Shown here one piece after another: positions 1 through 4,569 of a stretch of DNA of 6,590 nucleotides. Made by a program: the position numbers and the translations under genes. The notes beneath the pieces were generated by a model that was not told the origin of the DNA, ran no database searches, and saw only the letters and a program-made list of their open reading frames with translations. The number at the start of each line of letters is the position of its first letter. The first letter of the stretch is position 1. Location of the stretch: positions 1-6,590 of the forward strand of contig DOZO01000034.1 in NCBI GenBank assembly GCA_003517965.1, read 5' to 3'. The DNA is from Desulfobulbaceae bacterium. Lineage in GTDB: Bacteria > Desulfobacterota > Desulfobulbia > Desulfobulbales > Desulfurivibrionaceae.

Positions 1-31
1 TCTTGGTTTGTATAGGCTGGAGGATTTCCAC

Positions 32-48
32 TGCGACAAATTGTCACA
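32..48. promoter_or_regulatory. Imperfect 17-base palindrome, CRP/FNR-like operator candidate
   Basis: The site reads TGCGACAAATTGTCACA and is symmetric about position 40, with a single mismatched pair (34 against 46). The core GACAA-A-TTGTC is perfect. The outer arms resemble the TGTGA...TCACA half-sites of CRP/FNR-family regulators, which in sulfate reducers include HcpR-type nitrosative stress regulators. The spacing is one base longer than the classical CRP site, so the family assignment is inference. It lies 84 bases upstream of the first gene of the cluster. Confidence 0.35.
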
Positions 49-63
49 TCCTTTGTTGCGATA

Positions 64-80
64 ATACCACGAGGTGGTAT
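64..80. promoter_or_regulatory. Perfect 7-3-7 palindrome, candidate operator
   Basis: ATACCAC and GTGGTAT are exact reverse complements separated by GAG. The outer ATACC...GGTAT arms recall operators of CsoR-type copper repressors (TACC...GGTA class), but this is a resemblance only. The site overlaps a possible extended -10 element (TGG followed by TATCTT, 75-83) with TTG-starting -35 candidates upstream (TTGCGA at 56-61, 16-base spacer; TTGTTG at 53-58, 19-base spacer). A bound protein would therefore sit on the promoter. The hairpin is not followed by a run of T, so a terminator is unlikely. The site ends 51 bases before the start codon of the first gene. Confidence 0.4.
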
Positions 81-118
81 CTTGGCAAGGACATTTTTTC
101 TCTTACTGAAAAAAAATC

Positions 119-123
119 AGGGG
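119..123 (+). promoter_or_regulatory. Ribosome binding site of the TlpA-like gene
   Basis: AGGGG lies eight bases before the ATG at 132. It selects that ATG over the in-frame ATG at position 3, and the ATG at 132 is also the one that begins a proper lipoprotein signal peptide. Confidence 0.6.
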
Positions 124-131
124 CAGCATCT

Positions 132-686
132 ATGGGTAAAAAAATCCTGGCAGCTTTTTTCCTCTGTTCCCTGTCTCTGCTTCTCGTTGCCTGTCCCGGC
201 GGTGATCAGGCGGCGAAAAGATTAAAAATCGGCGATTCGGCTCCTGATTTTTCCGGCACCGATCTGAACGGCCAGCCGGTCAGTCTTGCCGCCTACAAAG
301 GAAAGCCGGTCATCCTTCGTTTCTGGTCTACGGAATGCAAGTTCTGTCGGGCCGACACCCCGATTTTTAACCGTTACTTCGATAAATACAAGGATGCCGG
401 CCTGCGGGTGGTGTATGTCAACCGGCATTCCGATGAGGCAACGGTGCGCAAGTTTGTGGAGGATCTGGAGATAGGTTTTCCGGTGCTGGTCGACAGCGAC
501 GGCAAGATTGCGGATCGCTACAATATAAAGGTAGAGCCGCAGACCATCTTTATCAGCCCTGATCACAAGCTTATGACTGCCATCCTCGGAGGGGTAAGCG
601 AGGCGGAGCTGAAAAAAATACTGGGCGGATTTTTTGCTAAGCCTAAAAATACAAAAAACAACATGGAGATTGAAAATGTTGAGTAA
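132..686 (+). CDS. TlpA/ResA-like thioredoxin-fold lipoprotein
   Basis: The 184-residue product is probably a periplasmic thiol:disulfide oxidoreductase tethered to a membrane by lipid. Residues 1-21 form a lipoprotein signal: MGKK, a hydrophobic stretch, then the lipobox L18-V19-A20-C21. The mature part starts with the usual AhpC/TSA-Redoxin opening (IGDSAPDFSGTDLNGQPVSL, residues 33-52). The active site W65-S-T-E-C69-K-F-C72 follows, then the V-E-P136-Q-T-I-F segment holding the likely cis-proline. TlpA/ResA proteins reduce disulfides or apo-metal sites, for example in cytochrome c and copper-centre assembly. CKFC differs from the CEPC typical of ResA, so the redox role is uncertain. The tail after residue 168 is lysine- and asparagine-rich. 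It is the first gene of the cluster, and the NosL-like gene follows or overlaps it depending on which start is used. The fold is clear; the substrate is unknown. Confidence 0.9.
   Translation: MGKKILAAFFLCSLSLLLVACPGGDQAAKRLKIGDSAPDFSGTDLNGQPVSLAAYKGKPVILRFWSTECKFCRADTPIFNRYFDKYKDAGLRVVYVNRHSDEATVRKFVEDLEIGFPVLVDSDGKIADRYNIKVEPQTIFISPDHKLMTAILGGVSEAELKKILGGFFAKPKNTKNNMEIENVE
665..668 (+). promoter_or_regulatory. GGAG motif offering an alternative upstream start for the NosL-like gene
   Basis: GGAG stands seven bases before an in-frame ATG at 676, inside the end of the preceding gene. If used, it would start the NosL-like protein 34 residues earlier (MLSKIIAELSSL...) and overlap the previous stop by 11 bases, giving translational coupling. 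The ATG at 778 has no comparable motif but begins a textbook signal peptide. Several other genes here also lack such a motif (1268, 1555, 4570), so its absence at 778 is not decisive. Confidence 0.35.
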
Positions 687-777
687 GATTATAGCTGAGT
701 TGAGCAGCTTGCCGGATTTTATGCCCTTTAGGGTGCAAACGAAACTGATGTCCTTTGGGTATAATAGCAAAATCCTG

Positions 778-1263
778 ATGAAAAAACGTGCCATAGTTGC
801 CTGTTTTGGCGCCATTATTTTAATGGCAACGCCGCTTATGGCTCAGCCCAATAAGGAGATCTCCCCTCAGGAGCGTTGTCCGGTTTGTGGAATGTTTGCG
901 GCTAAATATCCGAACTGGATAACCCAGGTTCGGCTGGGTAACGGCACAGTGAAATTTTTCGACGGGGTAAAGGATATGATGGCCTTTACGTTCAACCCCG
1001 CTTCCTACGGGGCACCAGGCCAGACAGCTCAGGAAATCTGGGTTAAAGATTATTACACCTTGGACTGGTTTGATGGCCGCTCGGCTTTTTATGTTGTCGG
1101 CAGTGATGTTTCCGGCCCCATGGGTCATGAGTTTATTCCCTTTTCTTCCGCGGCCGCGGCGGAGAGTTTCCGCAAGGATCACAAAGGAACCAGGGTGGTG
1201 CGTTTTGACGAAATTACCGAGCCGCTGGTGCAGTCCATGCGTCACGGCCATAAGATGCGCTGA
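778..1263 (+). CDS. NosL-family periplasmic copper-binding protein
   Basis: From the ATG at 778 the product has 161 residues. Residues 1-22 are a Sec signal peptide (MKKR, hydrophobic core, probable cut after LMA22). The NosL signature follows: C34-P-V-C37-G-M39, then YPNWITQV, FFDGVKDMMAF (60-70), D91-YYTLDWFDGRSAFYVVGSDVSGPMGHEF and the FRKDHKGTRVVRFDEI end. NosL binds Cu(I) and supports maturation of the copper sites of nitrous oxide reductase. Here no NosZ, NosD or NosY is seen, so the client is unknown. Typical NosL is a lipoprotein, but no usable lipobox is visible, so this one is probably soluble or held by an uncleaved signal. The C-terminal MRHGHKMR adds possible metal ligands. Starts at 676 (with a GGAG motif) and 721 are alternatives. 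It is followed after four bases by the next gene. Family assignment is confident; the symbol nosL is withheld because of the context. Confidence 0.85.
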   Translation: MKKRAIVACFGAIILMATPLMAQPNKEISPQERCPVCGMFAAKYPNWITQVRLGNGTVKFFDGVKDMMAFTFNPASYGAPGQTAQEIWVKDYYTLDWFDGRSAFYVVGSDVSGPMGHEFIPFSSAAAAESFRKDHKGTRVVRFDEITEPLVQSMRHGHKMR

Positions 1264-1267
1264 ACCG

Positions 1268-1549
1268 ATGCGGCCCGCTCTGGTTTTCGGCCTGATTCTT
1301 TGTCTGTTGCTGGCTCTTGACGGGGTGCTGTTTGTCGATGGCCTGATCAGGCGCAAGGCCGAGGATGCAACCTCTGCCAAATTGGAGGTGGTCACCAGCG
1401 GACTGGGCCTCACCGATCTGGCCGTGGCCACCGAGGCCCGCTACACCCGGCATCCGGCAGTGAGCGACGCAATGGCCCCCTTTATGGATCATCCCGGGGC
1501 CATCGAACATTTTCCCACCGGCACCTTCTGGCTGCTGCCCCAACGCTGA
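1268..1549 (+). CDS. Small single-pass membrane protein of unknown function
   Basis: This 93-residue protein has one N-terminal hydrophobic helix (about residues 5-24) followed by a basic patch (IRRK, 27-30) and a compact polar domain. The polar part contains TEARYTRH (55-62) and DHPGAIEHFPTG (74-85). Similar TEARYTRH...DHP...EHFP strings are recalled from small uncharacterised proteins in other deltaproteobacteria and epsilonproteobacteria, so the motifs are likely conserved, but this is from memory and unchecked. No cysteines lie in the polar part; its histidines (62, 75, 81) and acidic residues could bind a metal, which is inference. It starts four bases after the NosL-like stop without a visible ribosome site, and the permease starts five bases after it. 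This suggests coupled translation and a role as a small accessory subunit of the transporter. Confidence 0.7.
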   Translation: MRPALVFGLILCLLLALDGVLFVDGLIRRKAEDATSAKLEVVTSGLGLTDLAVATEARYTRHPAVSDAMAPFMDHPGAIEHFPTGTFWLLPQR

Positions 1550-1554
1550 TTACC

Positions 1555-2751
1555 ATGGCTCAACGCAATCTTGAAAAACAGTTAAACATCCTGGATTACG
1601 CCCTCTCTTCCTTGTGGCGGCGACGGCTGAAAAGCCTCAGCCTGCTGCTGGTTTTTGCCGCGGTCATTTTCTTGCTCGCCTCCTTTCAGATGGTGACCCA
1701 GGCCTTAACCGACAAAGCCAGGCAGGTGCTGGTTTATACCCCAGAGATCACCTTGCAAAAGATGTCGGTTGGCCGGCAGGAAGCCATCCCTTTGGCCTAT
1801 CGGGAGCAGCTTGCCGGGATCTTCGGTATCCGGCGGGTGGTGCCCCGGATCTGGGGTTATTATTTTGACGAGGTGCGCCTGGCCAATTACACGGTTATGG
1901 GCATGGAATTGGGCGAGATGCCAGAGGGCGCCCGTCTCGACACGACTCTATCCGGCGGTGCCATGCCAGGTACTGATGAGCGGGGTCGGGTGGTTATCGG
2001 GCAGTCTATTAAAAAAGCTTTGGCACTTGAAGGGCGGACTACTTTTTCTCTGTTCCGGCCTGATCTTTCCTTAACCTCCTTTGAGGTAAGCGGGGAGTTT
2101 TCGCCGGACACCGACATCATGACTAACGACCTTATTGTGATGGGCCTGGCCGAGGCCCGCGATCTTTTCGCTATTCCCGCAGGTCTGGTTACGGATCTTT
2201 GTGTGTATGTGGCCAACCCCACCGAGATTGAGACCATTGCCAAAAAAATTTCCGCGACTCTGCCCTCGGTTCGAGTATTGACCAGGCCCCAGATCCAGAA
2301 AACCTATCAGGTAGTTTTTGGTTGGCGCAGCGGCTTCGGCTCCATCTGCCTGCTGACCGCGCTGGCCGCCTTTGTTATCCTGGCCTGGGACAAGGCCTCC
2401 GGACTTTCCCCGGAAGAGCGGCGGGAAATCGCCATCCTCAAGGTGCTGGGCTGGGAAACCAGCGACATCCTGGCGGTCCGTTTCTGGGAGTCGGTGCTTG
2501 TTTCCGGCCTGGCCTGCCTGGCGGGGATGACCGCGGCCTACATCCATGTGGTCTATTTTGCCGCCGCTCTTTTCCGACCGGTGCTCATGGGCTGGTCTGT
2601 GCTTCGGCCGGAGCTGCATCTGGCGCCCCGGATCGAGGTGGGGAATATCCTGCTGATCCTGGCCTTCACCGTGCTTCCCTATCTGGCGGCCACGGTGATT
2701 CCTGCCTGGCGCAGCGCCACGGTTCCCGCCGATTCGGCGCTGGGAGGCTGA
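1555..2751 (+). CDS. FtsX/MacB-type ABC transporter permease
   Basis: The 398-residue permease has the layout of MacB/LolC/FtsX proteins: one N-terminal helix (about 26-48), a large periplasmic domain (about 49-255), then three C-terminal helices (about 257-279, 311-340, 361-383). The helix 2-3 loop holds the family motif SPEERREIAILKVLGWETSDIL (285-306), which contacts the ATPase. The end PAWRSATVPADSALGG (384-398) is also typical. Such permeases couple ATP hydrolysis in the cytoplasm to mechanical work in the periplasm or to export, rather than moving small solutes through a channel. Only one permease gene is present, so a homodimer is expected. The ATPase gene follows after four bases. The periplasmic domain carries one cysteine (216) and no metal-binding cluster. 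The substrate cannot be read from the sequence. The start at 1555 lacks a clear ribosome site and is presumably coupled to the preceding stop. Confidence 0.9.
   Translation: MAQRNLEKQLNILDYALSSLWRRRLKSLSLLLVFAAVIFLLASFQMVTQALTDKARQVLVYTPEITLQKMSVGRQEAIPLAYREQLAGIFGIRRVVPRIWGYYFDEVRLANYTVMGMELGEMPEGARLDTTLSGGAMPGTDERGRVVIGQSIKKALALEGRTTFSLFRPDLSLTSFEVSGEFSPDTDIMTNDLIVMGLAEARDLFAIPAGLVTDLCVYVANPTEIETIAKKISATLPSVRVLTRPQIQKTYQVVFGWRSGFGSICLLTALAAFVILAWDKASGLSPEERREIAILKVLGWETSDILAVRFWESVLVSGLACLAGMTAAYIHVVYFAAALFRPVLMGWSVLRPELHLAPRIEVGNILLILAFTVLPYLAATVIPAWRSATVPADSALGG
2742..2747 (+). promoter_or_regulatory. Ribosome binding site of the ABC ATPase gene
   Basis: GGGAGG lies eight bases before the ATG at 2756, inside the last codons of the permease gene. 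It is the strongest such site in the cluster and fits the need for two ATPase copies per permease dimer. Confidence 0.6.
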
Positions 2752-2755
2752 GGCG

Positions 2756-3433
2756 ATGCTGATCGAACTTTCCGGGGTGAGCAAGATCTACAATCAGGGG
2801 AAGGCCAACGAGGTGAAGGCCCTTGCCGATATTGATCTTGAGGTGGAGCAGGGGAGCATGGTCTGTCTCAAGGGGCCGAGCGGTTCGGGTAAGAGCACTC
2901 TGCTGGCTATAATCGGCTGCATCTTTCCGCCCACCAGCGGCAGGGCCGCCATTGCTGGCCGGCAACTGGCCAGACTGCCGGATCGTTTTCTTACCCTGCA
3001 CCGGAGAGAGACCATCGGTTTTATCTTTCAGCGTTTCAATATCTTGCCTGAGCTTACCGTGCTGGACAACATCACCCTGCCTCTGTTGCCGCTCGGCGTG
3101 CCGCCCAGGGAGCGCAGACAGCGGGCGGAAGAGCTTATGGAGCGCTTTGCCATCAGCCATCGAGCCCAGTTCCCGGCCGGGCAGATTTCCGGCGGCGAGC
3201 TGCAGCGGGTGGCTATTGCCCGGGCCTTGATCAACAGTCAGCCCATCATTCTGGCCGATGAACCCACGGCCCATCTCGATACGGTTCTGAGCCAGGAATT
3301 TATGGAGATCATGCAGCAACTGAAGACAACTGGCAAGACCATTGTCATCGCCTCCCACGATCCCCTGGCCTTTGAACATCCGGCTATTGACCGGATTGTT
3401 ATCATCAAAGACGGCTCAATCCATGTTCCTTAA
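2756..3433 (+). CDS. ABC transporter ATP-binding protein, LolD/MacB type
   Basis: This complete 225-residue ATPase has every catalytic element: Walker A GPSGSGKST (40-48), Q-loop Q92 in FIFQRFN, signature SGGELQRVAIARAL (145-158), Walker B IILADEP (164-170), D-loop AHLD (172-175) and switch histidine H201 in IASHD. The FNILPELTVLDNI and LPLLPLGV stretch after the Q-loop is typical of the MacB/LolD/FtsE branch that serves FtsX-type permeases. It should form a dimer on the cytoplasmic face of the preceding permease. Length is normal for the branch, and there is no sign of damage. The next gene starts inside its last codons (11-base overlap), so the membrane protein downstream is very likely a translationally coupled partner. 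Confidence 0.95.
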   Translation: MLIELSGVSKIYNQGKANEVKALADIDLEVEQGSMVCLKGPSGSGKSTLLAIIGCIFPPTSGRAAIAGRQLARLPDRFLTLHRRETIGFIFQRFNILPELTVLDNITLPLLPLGVPPRERRQRAEELMERFAISHRAQFPAGQISGGELQRVAIARALINSQPIILADEPTAHLDTVLSQEFMEIMQQLKTTGKTIVIASHDPLAFEHPAIDRIVIIKDGSIHVP

Positions 3434-4433
3434 TCCCTGGAGTCTGGCTCTAAGCCTTTGTAGTTTGGTGGCGCTGGTGCTTGGCGCGGTTGCAGGCCGA
3501 ACGGCGGTGCGGGTCTTGCGGTTCTGGGAGCCGGGTAGCGACAGCAACCGGCAGATCCGGCTGGAAAACGAGATCTGGCTTTCTTCCACCCTGGTCGCCT
3601 ACGGTCTGGGTTTTCAGATCATTACCCTGATCCTCTTCGTGCTGGCAGCCGATCAGTTCTGCCAGGTCATTGTCGGAGCCATGTGCGCCACCGGCGCCCT
3701 GCTGGCTAATCCCTACGGCATGCCCGCACTCCTGGTCAAGCTGGTGGGGATTTTCTTCTACGGTTTCTGGATTCTCATCCACCAGCTGGACATCCGCTCG
3801 GAACACTACCCTCTGGTGCGGATCAAGTATTTGGCTCTGTTGCTGCTTCTGCCTTTGCTGGTTCTTGATGCCAGCCTGCAAACCCTGTACATCGCCGGAA
3901 TCAAGCCGGACATCATCACCTCCTGCTGCGCCGTGGTCTTCGGCGAGAGCGCCGGTGACGCCACCGGCAATCTCATCACCGGCCTTTCGCAACAGGGGTT
4001 ACTCGCGGCCTTTCTCGTCTCCCTTGCCGGGCTTGTGCTTGCGGGGTTTAGTTTGCTGAAGCGGTGGCGGCCCTGGCTTGCGGGACTTTATGCCGTAGGT
4101 TGGCTCTGGTTTTTCGGCCTTTCCCTGGTGGTGATCACCTCCGTGATCTCATCCTATGTCTACGCCATGCCCTATCATAAATGCCCGTTCTGCATGCTCA
4201 AGCCGGAGTATTATTATTTCGGCTTCGCCCTGTACGGTGCCTTGATTCCTGCCGCCTTCTTCGGAGCCAGCGCGGCGCTGGCAGGTCTGGTGCGGGGCAA
4301 GGCAGGATTGAGGGGAGTGGTTGACCGCTACCAGCAGCTGGCGATCAAGATCTCGCTGGTTCTGTTGCTGATTTTTTCCGGGCTGTCTTGCTACCACTAT
4401 CTCAAATACCTGATTAGCGGGGGGGAAGGGTAG
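3423..4433 (+). CDS. Eight-helix membrane protein with periplasmic cysteine motifs, unknown function
   Basis: This 336-residue protein is not assigned to a named family. Eight hydrophobic segments are visible, at about 5-26, 53-76, 95-119, 135-158, 191-212, 219-248, 263-290 and 308-330. Basic loops (RTAVRVLRF...RQIR, RSEHYPLVRIK, KRWRPW, RGKAGLRGVVDR) mark the cytoplasmic side. This puts the N terminus, the C terminus and three loops in the periplasm. All cysteines except C13 fall on that side: C80 and C88 (QFCQVIVGAMCATG, before an ANPYGMP motif), C168-C169 (ITSCCAVVFGES), C254-P-F-C257 (YHKCPFC, with H252) and C323. The arrangement recalls DsbB/VKOR-type disulfide carriers or a metal or haem site, but neither is shown. 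The ATG at 3423 overlaps the ATPase end by 11 bases; an upstream in-frame ATG at 3342 lies deep inside the ATPase gene and is unlikely. It is probably a dedicated partner of the ABC pair. Confidence 0.8.
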   Translation: MFLNPWSLALSLCSLVALVLGAVAGRTAVRVLRFWEPGSDSNRQIRLENEIWLSSTLVAYGLGFQIITLILFVLAADQFCQVIVGAMCATGALLANPYGMPALLVKLVGIFFYGFWILIHQLDIRSEHYPLVRIKYLALLLLLPLLVLDASLQTLYIAGIKPDIITSCCAVVFGESAGDATGNLITGLSQQGLLAAFLVSLAGLVLAGFSLLKRWRPWLAGLYAVGWLWFFGLSLVVITSVISSYVYAMPYHKCPFCMLKPEYYYFGFALYGALIPAAFFGASAALAGLVRGKAGLRGVVDRYQQLAIKISLVLLLIFSGLSCYHYLKYLISGGEG

Positions 4434-4569
4434 AGGTTTGCAATTAATACAGGGAATGGCCCATCTCCTCATGCGGCCCGTCATGTTTGACAAAATTGCC
4501 CGAGAAGGGTAGTCATATCGTAAAGTCCTTGGCGTATCCGCCATCATAACAGCCCCGATTGCGGTGATC
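4434..4569 (+). other. Intergenic gap between the cluster and uvrC
   Basis: The 136 bases hold no convincing gene and no T-tailed hairpin, so read-through from the cluster into uvrC is possible. A perfect TTGACA (4487-4492) could be the -35 box of a uvrC promoter, but the best -10 candidates are poor: TAGTCA at 17-base spacing and TCATAT (4513-4518) at 20-base spacing. A small hairpin (TGGCG, loop TATC, CGCCA; 4530-4543) lies just before uvrC. Confidence 0.4.
4487..4518 (+). promoter_or_regulatory. Possible uvrC promoter
   Basis: The -35 hexamer TTGACA at 4487-4492 is a perfect sigma-70 match. No good -10 box is found at 16-18 bases; TCATAT at 4513-4518 has a 20-base spacer and only three matches. 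The call rests almost entirely on the -35 box and its position about 80 bases before the gene. Confidence 0.25.

Noticed and set aside
3..131. Upstream in-frame extension of the TlpA-like gene from the ATG at 3
   Set aside because: The extension would put 43 polar residues before a normal lipoprotein signal and would cover the palindromes; the ATG at 132 has its own ribosome site.
760..765. A perfect TATAAT in front of the NosL-like gene
   Set aside because: No -35 box lies at 16-18 bases upstream (the bases around 736-743 are AAACGA-like) and there is no extended -10 TG, so an internal promoter is not supported.
222..815. A 197-codon open frame on the minus strand
   Set aside because: It is antisense to the TlpA-like gene and the start of the NosL-like gene, and shows no domain, signal or ribosome site worth keeping.
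1070..1267. In-frame upstream extension of the 93-residue gene from 1070
   Set aside because: It would overlap the conserved end of the NosL-like protein in another frame, and its translation looks like a shadow; the ATG at 1268 directly begins a membrane helix.
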